Shown here piece after piece: positions 8,575-17,698 of a stretch of DNA of 64,000 nucleotides; the first letter of the stretch is position 1; every line of letters starts with the position of its first letter. The notes below the pieces were generated by a model that did not search any database, was not told the origin of the DNA, and saw only the letters and a program-made list of their open reading frames with translations. The DNA comes from Leucobacter sp. Psy1 (GTDB lineage: Bacteria; Actinomycetota; Actinomycetes; Actinomycetales; Microbacteriaceae), in contig NZ_CP083692.1 of NCBI RefSeq assembly GCF_020096995.1, positions 806,001 through 870,000 on the forward strand, in the 5' to 3' direction. Made by a program: the position numbers and the translations under genes.

Positions 8575-10050
8575 GTGCTCGAAGTCTTGCTCTATGTGCT
8601 GGGGATCCTCATCGTCTTCGTCGGGCTGATCGTCTCGATCGGCCTGCACGAAGTGGGTCACCTGGTGCCCGCAAAGCTCTTCGGCGTGAAGGTCACCCAG
8701 TACATGGTGGGCTTCGGCAAGACGCTGTTCTCGTGGCGCAGAGGCGAAACCGAGTACGGCGTGAAGATGATCCCGCTCGGCGGATACATCGCGATGATCG
8801 GTATGTATCCGCCGCACAAGCCGGGTGAGGTGCCGCGGGCGTCAACGACGGGGTTCCTGAACACGGTCGTGCAGGAGGGGACTCCGTCGAGGGCGGTTCC
8901 CGGGGATCCGGGTACGGCGACGCTCACCTCAGGCCCCGTGGATCCGGATGCCGAGCCGGGGGATCCGGATCGCCTCGACGAGCCGGGTGCTCGTTCGGGT
9001 GTCGGTGGGCTCGTCGATGACGCGCGCATCGCCAGCGGTGAGACGATCGCGGCGGGCGAGGAGCATCGCACCTTCTACAACCTTCCGGTCTGGAAGAAGG
9101 TCATCGTCATGCTCGGCGGCCCCTTCATGAACCTGGTGCTCGCGTTCGTGTGCTTCGGCATCGTGCTCATGGGCTTCGGCGTGCCGCAGAACACGACCAC
9201 GCTGGGCGCCGTGAACGAGTGCCTGGTATCGGCATCGAGCGATGCCACCGAGTGCACGGCGGATGCGCCGGCGGCACCCGCGGCGGCTGCGGGCCTCCAG
9301 CCGGGTGACACCGTGCTCGCGATCAACGGGACGCAGATCACGGGGTGGGAGCAGCTTCGAGGCATCGTGAGCGACTCACCGGGGCAGTCGCTGCGCTTCG
9401 AGATCGAGCGCGACGGAACGACCGAGACGGTGTCTGTGGTCCCCGCGGCGAACGAGCGCGCCGTGGTCGACGCTGACGGTGTGGCTGTCGAAGACGACGC
9501 AGGTCGAGTCGTCACCGAATCGGTGGGAATGATCGGCGCGACGCCGGCCTCGGAGCTCGAGCGGCAGCCGATCACCGAGGTGCCGGTCATGGTGGGGGAC
9601 GCGGCCGGACGCATGGTGAACGTCATCATCCAGATGCCCCAGCGCATGGTCGACGTCTGGAACGCCGCCTTCGGCGACGAGGAGCGCGACCCGAACGGGC
9701 CGCTCAGCGTCGTCGGCGTCGGCCGTATCGCGGGCGAGGTCGTCAGCACGGACCAAGTGCCGGTCGCCGATCGAGTGTCGTTCGTGGTCGGCCTGCTCGG
9801 CAACGTGAACATCGCGCTCTTCATCTTCAACCTCGTGCCGCTCATGCCGCTCGATGGTGGGCACGTGGCCGGCGCGCTCTACGAGGGGCTCAAGCGGATG
9901 TGGGCGAAGCTGCGGCGTAAGCCGGATCCCGGACCGGTCGATACCGCGAAGATGGTGCCGGTGACCTTCGCGGTCGTGGTGGTGCTCGGGGCGATGACGC
10001 TGCTGCTCATCTACGCGGACCTCGTGAAGCCGATCTCGCTGTTCGGCTGA
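8575..10050 (+). CDS. RseP-type site-2 zinc metalloprotease
   Basis: A 491-residue intramembrane protease starting at GTG 8575. The zinc-binding HEVGH motif is at residues 25-29 in the first membrane helix, and the third ligand lies in LVPLMPLDGGH near the C-terminus. Between them are GGPFMNLVLAF, a PDZ domain (AAGLQPGDTVLAINGTQITGW) and further membrane helices. A Gly/Pro/Asp-rich insert at about residues 85-150 precedes the second helix and looks disordered, as in other actinobacterial members. The family cleaves anti-sigma factors and other membrane proteins within the membrane. Two ECF sigma genes occur later in the window, one with a membrane-spanning tail, but a link is only speculation. 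Confidence 0.92.
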   Translation: MLEVLLYVLGILIVFVGLIVSIGLHEVGHLVPAKLFGVKVTQYMVGFGKTLFSWRRGETEYGVKMIPLGGYIAMIGMYPPHKPGEVPRASTTGFLNTVVQEGTPSRAVPGDPGTATLTSGPVDPDAEPGDPDRLDEPGARSGVGGLVDDARIASGETIAAGEEHRTFYNLPVWKKVIVMLGGPFMNLVLAFVCFGIVLMGFGVPQNTTTLGAVNECLVSASSDATECTADAPAAPAAAAGLQPGDTVLAINGTQITGWEQLRGIVSDSPGQSLRFEIERDGTTETVSVVPAANERAVVDADGVAVEDDAGRVVTESVGMIGATPASELERQPITEVPVMVGDAAGRMVNVIIQMPQRMVDVWNAAFGDEERDPNGPLSVVGVGRIAGEVVSTDQVPVADRVSFVVGLLGNVNIALFIFNLVPLMPLDGGHVAGALYEGLKRMWAKLRRKPDPGPVDTAKMVPVTFAVVVVLGAMTLLLIYADLVKPISLFG

Positions 10051-10074
10051 CAGTGGCTGACAGCGGCTGACGGC

Positions 10075-10992
10075 TCAGTAGCCGGGGGCCGGATCGAGAC
10101 CGAGGTAGGTCTCGAGGTTCAGCTCACCGGCGTCGTGCATCCCCTGAGCGACCTCGGCGCCGACGTAGCGGAAGTGCCAGGGTTCGTAGATGTAGCCCAC
10201 GATCGGCTCCTCGCCGTCGTGGTAGCGGAGGATGAACCCGTACTCGTGGGCGTGGTCGCGGAGCCACTGCCCGGTGGGCGTCTCGCCGAAGCAGGACATG
10301 AATGCGCAGCCGCCGCCGTCGTCAAGGTCGGCGGCGAGGCCGGTCTGGTGCTCGGAGTGTCCGGGACGTGCCGAGTAGGTCTCTGCCGCCTCAACGCCGT
10401 CGCGGGCGGCGTAGTCGTCGAAGAGCCCGACCTGCATGTCGTAGGGGCGGTAGGCGCTGGTGATCGTGAAGGGGAGGCCGGCAGCGGACGCGCCCGCGTA
10501 CATCTCCTGCAGCGCTGCGGCAGCTTCGGCGCGGAGCGGCTGGCCGTTGGTGTTCGGGATCCCCTCCGGCATCACCAGATCCTCTGGAGCCCAATCGACG
10601 GGAGCGAGGGGTCGCTGCTTATTGACGACCACCGTGATCGAGTCGGGGGCGTCGATCTCCACGTCGGGGGTCGGCTCCTCGGTGGGCTCGGGGGTGGGTG
10701 TCGGAGTTGGGGTGGGCGTCGGGGTCGGCGTGGGCGTCGGCCCCGGTGCCGGGTCGGAGGGCGTCGGGGTGGGATCGGGGGCCGCTTCGGTGCCGCCGCC
10801 GATGAGTCCGGTGGAGAGGGCGACGGCCGATCCTGCACCCGCCCCGACGACGAGCACACCCGCGACCACACCTGCCACGATCAGCCTGCGGCGACGGTGA
10901 GCACGACGAGCCGGGCGGCGCCGGAGGTCGGACCCCGGCAGAGGGTCGGTGTGCCGGTGATGCTCCGGATTCAGGGGCGACTCACCCGACAT
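10075..10992 (-). CDS. VanY-like D-alanyl-D-alanine carboxypeptidase with Pro-Thr stalk
   Basis: A 305-residue membrane-anchored peptidoglycan peptidase of the M15B family. An Arg-rich cytoplasmic N-terminus leads into one transmembrane segment at about 38-62, then a Pro/Thr stalk (residues about 72-108) and the enzyme domain. Zinc ligands are recognisable in [19 protein letters not shown] (SxHxxGxAxD) and in [10 protein letters not shown] (ExxH). SAYRPYDMQ is the usual substrate-side motif. It trims D-Ala from stem peptides in the cell wall; the stalk probably spans the inner wall zone. Convergent with the site-2 protease gene. Whether it has any role in glycopeptide resistance cannot be told. 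Confidence 0.9.
   Translation of the reverse strand: MSGESPLNPEHHRHTDPLPGSDLRRRPARRAHRRRRLIVAGVVAGVLVVGAGAGSAVALSTGLIGGGTEAAPDPTPTPSDPAPGPTPTPTPTPTPTPTPTPEPTEEPTPDVEIDAPDSITVVVNKQRPLAPVDWAPEDLVMPEGIPNTNGQPLRAEAAAALQEMYAGASAAGLPFTITSAYRPYDMQVGLFDDYAARDGVEAAETYSARPGHSEHQTGLAADLDDGGGCAFMSCFGETPTGQWLRDHAHEYGFILRYHDGEEPIVGYIYEPWHFRYVGAEVAQGMHDAGELNLETYLGLDPAPGY
10669..10779. repeat. Coding microsatellite-like Pro-Thr repeat
   Basis: A run of six-base units encoding alternating proline and threonine in the stalk of the VanY-like peptidase (reverse strand). Such simple coding repeats can change length by slippage, which would alter stalk length without breaking the frame. Confidence 0.7.
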
Positions 10993-11072
10993 ACACCAGA
11001 TCCCTTCGCGCGCGTGCTCAGCTCACAGTGTACTCGGTGCCCGTCTCAGGAGCGGCGACTACACTCGATGCC

Positions 11073-12224
11073 GTGGCTGCTATCAATTTGGGAATGCCGA
11101 AGGTTCCAGAGGTCCTCGCGCCGCGACGCAAGTCGCGCGAGATCAACGTCGGAACGGTGAAGGTGGGCGGGAACAACCCCGTCTCGGTCCAGTCCATGAC
11201 GACGACCCCGACGACCGACATCAACGCGACGCTGCAGCAGATCGCCGAACTCACGGCGTCCGGCTGCGACATCGTGCGCGTCGCGTGCCCGAGCCGCGAC
11301 GATGCCGAGGCGCTGCCGATCATCGCGAAGAAGAGTCAGATCCCGGTGATCGCCGACATCCACTTCCAGCCCAACTACGTGTACGCCGCGATCGACGCCG
11401 GCTGCGCTGCGGTGCGCGTGAACCCGGGTAACATCCGCAAGTTCGACGACCAGGTCGGGGAGATCGCGAAGCGCGCGAAAGCGGCAGGCGTGTCGCTGCG
11501 CATCGGCGTGAATGCCGGATCGCTCGACCCGCGTCTGCTCCAGAAGTACGGCAAGGCCACCCCGGAGGCGCTCGTCGAGAGCGCGGTCTGGGAGGCGTCA
11601 CTGTTCGAGGAGCACGACTTCCACGACTTCAAGATCTCTGTGAAGCACAACGACCCCATCGTGATGGTGAAGGCGTACCGCCAGCTCGCCGAGCGCGGCG
11701 ATTGGCCGCTCCACCTCGGCGTCACCGAGGCGGGTCCGGCGTTCCAGGGCACCATCAAGAGCGCGACGGCGTTCGGGATCCTGCTGTCGGAGGGGATCGG
11801 CGACACGATCCGCGTCTCGCTCTCGGCTCCGCCTGTTGAGGAGGTGAAGGTCGGCCTGCAGATCCTGCAGTCGCTGAACCTGCGCGAGCGGAAGCTCGAG
11901 ATCGTCTCCTGCCCCTCGTGCGGTCGCGCCCAGGTCGACGTGTACACGCTCGCGGACGAGGTCACCGCGGGCCTCGAGGGAATGAGTGTTCCGCTGCGTG
12001 TCGCGGTCATGGGCTGCGTCGTGAACGGCCCGGGCGAGGCTCGCGAGGCCGATCTCGGTGTCGCTTCAGGTAACGGCAAGGGCCAGATCTTCGTGAAGGG
12101 AGAGGTCATCAAGACGGTGCCCGAGGCCGAGATCGTGCCGACGCTCATCGCCGAGGCGAACCGCATTGCTGAAGAGATGGGCCACGAGGCAGGCACCGGG
12201 TCGCCGGAGGTCGTGACGGCTTAG
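11073..12224 (+). CDS. ispG: 4-hydroxy-3-methylbut-2-enyl diphosphate synthase (flavodoxin/ferredoxin)
   Basis: A 383-residue 4Fe-4S enzyme of the MEP pathway that converts methylerythritol cyclodiphosphate to HMBPP. Strong landmarks: [74 protein letters not shown], and the cluster cysteines in [13 protein letters not shown] and [19 protein letters not shown] 11073 gives [19 protein letters not shown], the start seen in close relatives; the open frame extends a further 45 bases upstream, and ATG 11094 is a weaker alternative. Its N-terminus is divergent from the VanY-like gene and its end is convergent with lysR. Confidence 0.97.
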   Translation: MAAINLGMPKVPEVLAPRRKSREINVGTVKVGGNNPVSVQSMTTTPTTDINATLQQIAELTASGCDIVRVACPSRDDAEALPIIAKKSQIPVIADIHFQPNYVYAAIDAGCAAVRVNPGNIRKFDDQVGEIAKRAKAAGVSLRIGVNAGSLDPRLLQKYGKATPEALVESAVWEASLFEEHDFHDFKISVKHNDPIVMVKAYRQLAERGDWPLHLGVTEAGPAFQGTIKSATAFGILLSEGIGDTIRVSLSAPPVEEVKVGLQILQSLNLRERKLEIVSCPSCGRAQVDVYTLADEVTAGLEGMSVPLRVAVMGCVVNGPGEAREADLGVASGNGKGQIFVKGEVIKTVPEAEIVPTLIAEANRIAEEMGHEAGTGSPEVVTA

Positions 12225-12235
12225 CGCTTCACGCG

Positions 12236-13159
12236 TTAGGGGATTTCCGTCGTCTCCATCGATCGGACTGTTTCGAGCAGGGTGCTGCGGAACGCCACCT
12301 CGGCTGGCGAGTATACGCGCTCTTCTCGCTGCCCCACCATAATGCGGCGAATTGGTGCATCCTCACCGAGGCTGAGGATGCGTACGCCCGGGTGCTTGAT
12401 CGTCAGAGCGCTCCTCGGAGCCAGAGCGACGCCGATCCCGGCGCTCACCATCGCCTGCGCTTCTTGGTAGTCGTTGGCATACATCGATATGACCGGGTGG
12501 AAACCCGCCGCCGTTGCGGCCCGGTCAAGCACCTCCACAACCGGATGCTCAGCCGCGCGAACCACCCATGATTCGCGACGCAGGTCAGACATCGCCACCT
12601 CTTCGACGTCGGCCAACGGGTGATGCTGCGACACCAGCAGTACGAAGGGTTCGCGGAACAGCTCTTCCACATTGATGCCTTCGGCGTCGAATGGCCGCCA
12701 CGGGTGGTCCCAGAGCAGGCTGATGTGCGTGTTGCCGCGCTCGAGGTCCGCGACGAGCGTGTCGAGGCGGGTACTGCGGATGGACAACTCGACCGCGGGG
12801 TATCGCGAGGCGAAGCGCTCGATGACGAGCGGGAGGAATGACGCGGCGACGGTGGGGAATGCACCGATCACCAGCGTTCCCCGCTTGCCCGCCGTGAGAT
12901 CGTCGAGGTCGGATCGTGCCGCATCCAGCTGCCGCAAGATCTTCCGCGCGTGAGCGGCGAGCACCATGCCAGCTTCGGTAGGTACCACCCCGCGCGGGCG
13001 ACGACGCAGCAGTGGCTGTCCTGCCTCCTGCTCGAGGCGACGGAGCTGTTGCGATACGGCCGAGGCGGTATAGGCCAGCTCCTCAGCGGCCCCGGTGATC
13101 GACCCGCGTTCGATGGTGTGAACGAAAATCTCGAGTCTTCGAGTGTCGAAGTAGGTCAT
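12236..13159 (-). CDS. LysR-family transcriptional regulator
   Basis: A 307-residue LysR-type regulator. The N-terminal winged helix-turn-helix reads FVHTIERGSITGAAEELAYT, ASAVSQQLRRLEQEAG and LLRRRPRGVVPTEAG, followed by a periplasmic-binding-protein-like effector domain (GTLVIGAFPTVAASFLPLVI onwards). ATG 13159 (MTYFDTRR) is preferred because most members start a few residues before the first helix; ATG 13186 is possible. It is divergent from prpF and the tricarboxylate transporter genes, so by the usual LysR arrangement it should activate them when a tricarboxylic or related acid is bound. The effector is not known. Confidence 0.9.
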   Translation of the reverse strand: MTYFDTRRLEIFVHTIERGSITGAAEELAYTASAVSQQLRRLEQEAGQPLLRRRPRGVVPTEAGMVLAAHARKILRQLDAARSDLDDLTAGKRGTLVIGAFPTVAASFLPLVIERFASRYPAVELSIRSTRLDTLVADLERGNTHISLLWDHPWRPFDAEGINVEELFREPFVLLVSQHHPLADVEEVAMSDLRRESWVVRAAEHPVVEVLDRAATAAGFHPVISMYANDYQEAQAMVSAGIGVALAPRSALTIKHPGVRILSLGEDAPIRRIMVGQREERVYSPAEVAFRSTLLETVRSMETTEIP

Positions 13160-13167
13160 GGCTTTCA

Positions 13168-13179
13168 GTGTAGCTACAC
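13168..13179. promoter_or_regulatory. Perfect 12-bp palindrome upstream of lysR
   Basis: GTGTAGCTACAC is perfectly symmetric and lies 9 bases before the preferred lysR start, on the side facing prpF. This is a plausible autoregulatory LysR site. The rest of the 221-base gap to prpF is unusually A+T-rich for the window, with three TAAAG direct repeats at about 13276-13292, and probably contains the prpF promoter. Confidence 0.4.
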
Positions 13180-13380
13180 CTGCCATGAGTCTCAGTGAGT
13201 AACTCTCTGACCCCGCAAAGTCGGGGGAAAAACGGAAGTATCTCGAGATGTAGACGCTGTGGGTTGTACCGCGATTAAAGTAAAGCTAAAGCTTCTGGCA
13301 CTAAATCCACATTGTTATTAAGTATCGAGCTTCGCACAATGAGTTCGACGTCCCAAATACGTGGCAGGAGTTATTGAACA

Positions 13381-14499
13381 ATGATGATCAAGGCGCAATG
13401 GATGCGCGGTGGCACAAGCAAGTGCTGGGTATTTGAGGGAGAGGAGTTGAGGTCCTCGGGATACAGTGCCGACGTGGTGCTGCCGAGGATCTTCGGCAGC
13501 CCTGACCCGAGGCAGCTGGACGGCGTCGGAGGGGCGACGTCGACCACGAGCAAGGCGATGATCGTGGAGCGCAGCGATGATCCCGATATCGACGTGCGGT
13601 TCACCTTTGCTCAAGTGGGCATCGAGGAGGCCAAGGTCGATTGGGGCAGCAACTGCGGCAATTGCTCGGCTGCGGTGGGGCTCTACGCGATCGAGCGTGG
13701 CTGGGTTCGCCCGACCGGCGATGTCACCGAGGTGCGGACGCTGAACACCAATACCGGCCAGGTGATCGTGCAGACGCTTCGCACGCCGGGTTCCAGAATC
13801 GCGGAGAACCCGGAGGACTCGATCCCCGGTGTCGTATTCCCGGGCCACAACGTGAGCCTGGGCTTCCTCTCGCCTGAGGGTCGGACGACCGGGAAGCTGT
13901 TGCCCACGGGAGCAGCGCGGGAGTCGCTGGTACTCCGCGACGGTCGCGATGTCACGGTGACCATGCTGGACGCCGGAGCTCCTGTCGTGCTGGTGGCAGC
14001 GGAGAGCCTGGGGTTCGCCGCCGATTCGTACGACCGGTGGATGGAGCGGGCCGAACAGCAGGCGGAGGTTCTCGATGAGATCCGCCGCGCGGCCGCCGTG
14101 GCGATGGGGCTTGCTCCCGCCCCAGAGCTCGCGGAACGGGCGATCCCGAAAATCGGGATCGCGAGCCGCTCCCTGGATCAGACCGCTGACCTCCAGATAC
14201 TGATGATGTCGATGGGCAAGCCCCATCCGGCCATGCCGATCACCGGCAGCGTCGGCGTCACGATCGCGGCGCAGACTCCCGGAACGGTCGTCGCGGACGC
14301 CCTGACCTCGCCCGTGGTGAACGAGCTCAGGATCCGCATTCCCGTCGGCACCCTCTCCACCTTCACCGAGCAGACGTCTCTCGGCAACACCGTCGGCGTT
14401 CACCGCACCGCGCGCACGCTGGCGGAGGCTTCGCTTCCGCTTCCCGAGCGACAGCTCGCGGAGGCGTCATTGGCACACACACAGGAGGTAGCATCGTGA
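13381..14499 (+). CDS. PrpF-family protein (aconitate/methylitaconate-type isomerase)
   Basis: A 372-residue member of the PrpF family, a diaminopimelate-epimerase fold that shifts double bonds in unsaturated tricarboxylic acids such as cis/trans-aconitate, methyl-aconitate or oxalomesaconate. The signature MRGGTSK is at residues 8-14, with GVGGATSTTSKAMIV, DWGSNCGNCSAAVG (catalytic cysteine region), NTNTGQVI and MSMGKPHPAMPITG. It starts at ATG 13381 and overlaps the start of the solute-binding gene by four bases, so it is coupled to a tripartite tricarboxylate transporter. The context suggests the transporter imports the isomerase substrate. The exact acid cannot be decided. Confidence 0.88.
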   Translation: MMIKAQWMRGGTSKCWVFEGEELRSSGYSADVVLPRIFGSPDPRQLDGVGGATSTTSKAMIVERSDDPDIDVRFTFAQVGIEEAKVDWGSNCGNCSAAVGLYAIERGWVRPTGDVTEVRTLNTNTGQVIVQTLRTPGSRIAENPEDSIPGVVFPGHNVSLGFLSPEGRTTGKLLPTGAARESLVLRDGRDVTVTMLDAGAPVVLVAAESLGFAADSYDRWMERAEQQAEVLDEIRRAAAVAMGLAPAPELAERAIPKIGIASRSLDQTADLQILMMSMGKPHPAMPITGSVGVTIAAQTPGTVVADALTSPVVNELRIRIPVGTLSTFTEQTSLGNTVGVHRTARTLAEASLPLPERQLAEASLAHTQEVAS

Positions 14500-15599
14500 A
14501 TCGGGATATATCCCGCAGAGCCGTTCTCGGAGCGGGGGTGCTCACACTAGTCGCGAGCGTCGTCGGCTGCGCTCCGCCCCAGACGGCGTACAACCCCTCG
14601 GGGGAGGGCATCGTCGACGTCGTCATCCCCTACAGCACGGGTGGCGGAACGGACACCTGGGGGCGTTTCATCACCCCGTACTTCGCCGAGAAGCAGCCCG
14701 ACGTCAACCGGTACCAGATCGAGAACATTCCCGGCGGTGAATCGATCACCGGCACCAATGCGTTCGTCCACACCGGAGTGACGGATGGTCAGCAGTTGCT
14801 GGTGTCGTCGGCGACGACGTACTTCCAGGGCATGCTCGGGCAGAGCACGGTCGACTTCGATTTCTCAGAGATGGAGCCGCTGGTACTCAACGGCACTGGT
14901 GCGGTGCTCTGGACGAGCACGGACAGCGGCATCGATTCGGTCGAGGATCTGATCGGCGCCGACGAACCCTTCCGCTACGGTGGCATGTCGGCGTCGGGCC
15001 TGGACCTGGTTCCCCTGCTGGCGTTGGAAGCGCTCGGAGCCGATGTGCGCGGCGTTTTCGGCATGGAGGGTCGCGGACCCACCCGCCTGGCCGTGCAGCG
15101 CGGCGAGTCCGACCTCGACTTCCAGACGACGGCGACGTACCTGTCGCAGGTGGAACCGCTGGTGGAGAACGGGGAGGCCCTGCCCCTATTTGCGATCGGC
15201 ACGCTGGAGGACGGCGAAGTCGTCCGCGATCCGAACCTGCCCGAGGACATCCCGACGTTCGAGGAACTCTACGAGCAGTACGGCGGAAAGACGGAGCACG
15301 AGCGCCTCGCCTACGAGGCATACCAGGCCTTCGTCGTGCCAGGGTTCTTCTACCAGAAGGGCTTGTGGGCCAACACCGGCACCGATGAAGAGGTCGTACA
15401 GGCCTACACCGAGATGGTGCACGAGCTCAACGCGGACGATGAGTTCCTGGCCGAATCCGACAGCGCCCTGGGGGGCTACGAACTGATCGCGGGCGGGGAT
15501 GCTCGCGACAGCTTCAGAGAGGCTCTTGAGATGGACGAGGAAGTCCTCGAATTCACGAAGCAACTGCTTACCGACAAGTACGACGCCGTACTGGACTAG
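14496..15599 (+). CDS. Tripartite tricarboxylate transporter solute-binding lipoprotein (TctC/Bug)
   Basis: A 367-residue extracytoplasmic binding protein. The N-terminus SRRAVLGAGVLTLVASVVGC has two arginines before the hydrophobic core and a lipobox ending at Cys25, so it is probably a lipoprotein, possibly Tat-exported. The first strand VDVVIPYSTGGGTDTWGRF is the TctC/Bug signature for binding the carboxylates of the ligand. The protein ends in AVLD. It starts at GTG 14496 within the end of prpF and is followed after 15 bases by the fused membrane component, so all three form one operon. It captures a di- or tricarboxylate and delivers it to TctAB. Confidence 0.9.
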   Translation: MNRDISRRAVLGAGVLTLVASVVGCAPPQTAYNPSGEGIVDVVIPYSTGGGTDTWGRFITPYFAEKQPDVNRYQIENIPGGESITGTNAFVHTGVTDGQQLLVSSATTYFQGMLGQSTVDFDFSEMEPLVLNGTGAVLWTSTDSGIDSVEDLIGADEPFRYGGMSASGLDLVPLLALEALGADVRGVFGMEGRGPTRLAVQRGESDLDFQTTATYLSQVEPLVENGEALPLFAIGTLEDGEVVRDPNLPEDIPTFEELYEQYGGKTEHERLAYEAYQAFVVPGFFYQKGLWANTGTDEEVVQAYTEMVHELNADDEFLAESDSALGGYELIAGGDARDSFREALEMDEEVLEFTKQLLTDKYDAVLD

Positions 15600-15614
15600 A
15601 AAGGAGGATCCGCA

Positions 15615-17579
15615 ATGTTAGACGCAGCTCTCGAAGCGCTGGCGGCCTTCACCGAACCGACGATGCTCCTGTTTCTCGGCGTCGGTGTGCTGATCGGCCT
15701 CATCATCGGCGTGATCCCCGGGCTCGGCGGCACCGGTGCCGTCGCCGTCCTCCTCCCGTTCGTATTCGTGCTGGAGCCCAACCAGGCGATCGCCATGATC
15801 ATCGGGGCGGTGGCAGTGGTGCACACCTCCGACGTCATTACCTCCGTGGTGCTCGGGATCCCGGGCTCCGCATCAGCATCAGTGTTCTTGCTCGATGGGC
15901 ACGAGCTCGCGAAGAAGGGTCAGGCCGGCAGAGTTCTGTCCATGAGCTTCATCGCGTCGATGCTCGGCGGTCTCGTCGGCATCATCGCGCTGACCCTCGT
16001 GGTACCGATCGCGCAGCCCATCGTGACCGCGTTCGGATCCCCTGAGATCTTCGCGTTGATCATCATGGGCGTGTTTCTCACTGCGATGCTCTCCAAGGGC
16101 AACGTCGTGAAGGGCCTGCTGATCTCGGCCTTCGGGCTGGCATTGGGTCTCGTCGGCGTCTCCCCGGTCTCGGCCGAGTACCGGTACACCTTCGGATCCG
16201 AGTTTCTCACTGACGGCATCGGACTGGTCGCGGCGGCTCTCGGCATCTTCGGCCTGGCCGAGATCATCGATCTCGTGGCGAAGAAAGGTTCCATCTCGAG
16301 CGGTAGCGTCTCACTCAGCGGCGGTTGGCGCCAGGGTATCCGGGACGTCTTCACGTACAAGGGAGACGTGCTGCGCGGGTCCGCGGTCGGCGTCGGCGTC
16401 GGCGTACTCCCGGGCGTCGGAGCCACGGCGGGATCCTGGCTGGCGTATGGCCAGGCGCAGGCTTTCGCCAGCCGGCGCAAGAACTCGCAGTTCGGCAAGG
16501 GAGACCCCCGCGGCGTGATCGCCCCGTCGGCGGCGAGCAACGGCATTGAGTCCGGTGCGCTGATCCCCACGCTCCTCTTCGGAGTTCCCGGCGCGGCGCC
16601 ATTCGCCCTGCTCCTCGGTGTGCTGCTCATCTTCGGGATCCAGCCCGGCCCGACCCTGATCACGAACGACCTGGATCTGGTCTACCTGATCGTCTGGGCT
16701 TTTGCGATCGCGAGCGTAGTCGGCGCCGCCCTGGCGTTCTTCATGGCTCGGCCTCTCGCCCGCTTGAGCTTTGTCGCATTCCCAGTGCTCGCCGCAGCGC
16801 TCATCCCGATCCTGTTCATGAGCGGTTTCCAGGAGCCGCTTAACCTGAATGTCTTCTATCTGATGCTGCTGCTCGGCATCATCGGCTGGGCGTGCAAGAT
16901 GACGAACATCCCGCGCGCTCCGTTCCTGATCGCGTTCGTGCTCGCGGAGCCGCTGGAGCGGTACTACTTCCTGACGGTGAACGCGTTCCCGCCGCAGGAG
17001 TGGCTGACACGTCCGTTCGTGATCGTGATCCTGGTGATCCTGCTCGCCGCGGTTTTGGTCCCGGTCTTCCGCAGGTTGCGGAGGGGTGGCGGAGTCGTCG
17101 CCGACGGCCAGGTGTCCGAGAAGTCCGACCTCGCGGCTCCTCCCTTCATGGAACTGATCATCTCGGTGCTCGCGGTGCTCTTCTTCGTCACCACGATCGT
17201 CCTCTCGGTGGAGTTCTCCGACAACGGAAGACTCTTCCCCGTGGCTGTCGGTTCCGCCGGTCTGCTGTTGTCGTTGATCAGCCTGGTCAGGGACATCGTG
17301 CGAGCCAGATCCGAAGGTGGTCTCGGGCGTCTCAACGAGGCGTGGATGCAGAGGCTGGCGATCGTCGGCAAGTCGACCCTGTGGGTGCTTGCATACATCT
17401 GGCTGGTCTTCGCTCTCGGCATGATGGTCGGGTCGGGCGTGTTTGCGCTCGTCTTCTTGCTGGTCGTCGCGCGGATGCGCTGGTGGGCGACGCTGATCTA
17501 CACCGCCGCTATCGTCGGCGCGCTGTACCTGCTGGTCGAGTACGCTCAGTTGGTGCCGCCGAGCGGCTACTTGCTCTGA
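15615..17579 (+). CDS. Fused TctA-TctB tripartite tricarboxylate transporter membrane protein
   Basis: A 654-residue membrane protein. Residues 1-500 are TctA-like: GVLIGLIIGVIPGLGGTGAVA near the N-terminus, AIAMIIGAVAVVHTSDVI, VVLGIPGSASA, GVGVGVLPGVGATAGSWLAYG, and IAPSAASNGIESGALIPTLLFGVPG. After a polar linker at about 488-510, the last 145 residues carry four hydrophobic segments (FMELIISVLAVLFFVTTIVL onwards) matching the small TctB subunit, which is normally separate. Together they form the ion-driven channel fed by TctC. AAAGGAGG ends 7-8 bases before ATG 15615. The TctA-then-TctB fusion replaces two of the three usual genes. Confidence 0.88.
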   Translation: MLDAALEALAAFTEPTMLLFLGVGVLIGLIIGVIPGLGGTGAVAVLLPFVFVLEPNQAIAMIIGAVAVVHTSDVITSVVLGIPGSASASVFLLDGHELAKKGQAGRVLSMSFIASMLGGLVGIIALTLVVPIAQPIVTAFGSPEIFALIIMGVFLTAMLSKGNVVKGLLISAFGLALGLVGVSPVSAEYRYTFGSEFLTDGIGLVAAALGIFGLAEIIDLVAKKGSISSGSVSLSGGWRQGIRDVFTYKGDVLRGSAVGVGVGVLPGVGATAGSWLAYGQAQAFASRRKNSQFGKGDPRGVIAPSAASNGIESGALIPTLLFGVPGAAPFALLLGVLLIFGIQPGPTLITNDLDLVYLIVWAFAIASVVGAALAFFMARPLARLSFVAFPVLAAALIPILFMSGFQEPLNLNVFYLMLLLGIIGWACKMTNIPRAPFLIAFVLAEPLERYYFLTVNAFPPQEWLTRPFVIVILVILLAAVLVPVFRRLRRGGGVVADGQVSEKSDLAAPPFMELIISVLAVLFFVTTIVLSVEFSDNGRLFPVAVGSAGLLLSLISLVRDIVRARSEGGLGRLNEAWMQRLAIVGKSTLWVLAYIWLVFALGMMVGSGVFALVFLLVVARMRWWATLIYTAAIVGALYLLVEYAQLVPPSGYLL

Positions 17580-17600
17580 TCGTAGATTCGCTCCCCAGTT

Positions 17601-17639
17601 CAGAGTGCCGCGTCGTGACATCCACGGTGCGGCACTCTG
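17601..17639. terminator. Hairpin after the prpF-tct operon
   Basis: Perfect 11-base arms CAGAGTGCCGC (17601-17611) and its complement at 17629-17639, enclosed by a second stem CTCCCCAG / CTGGGGAG (17591-17598 and 17657-17664). It starts 22 bases after the tctAB stop and sits before the LysE gene. No T-run is seen. Confidence 0.6.
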
Positions 17640-17698
17640 TGCTGCGGAACGCTGCGCTGGGGAGGGAAGTAGCACTGCGGCGGGAGTAAGCTGCTTCG

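Noticed and set aside
13211-13226. CCCCG/CGGGG hairpin plus A-run in the lysR-prpF gap as a terminator
   Set aside because: The stem is only five bases and no transcript is expected to end there, because both flanking genes start away from the gap.
16311-17675. Reverse-strand open frame of 454 codons opposite tctAB
   Set aside because: Antisense shadow of a clear membrane transporter; the product is extremely His/Gln/Asp/Arg-rich with no domain.
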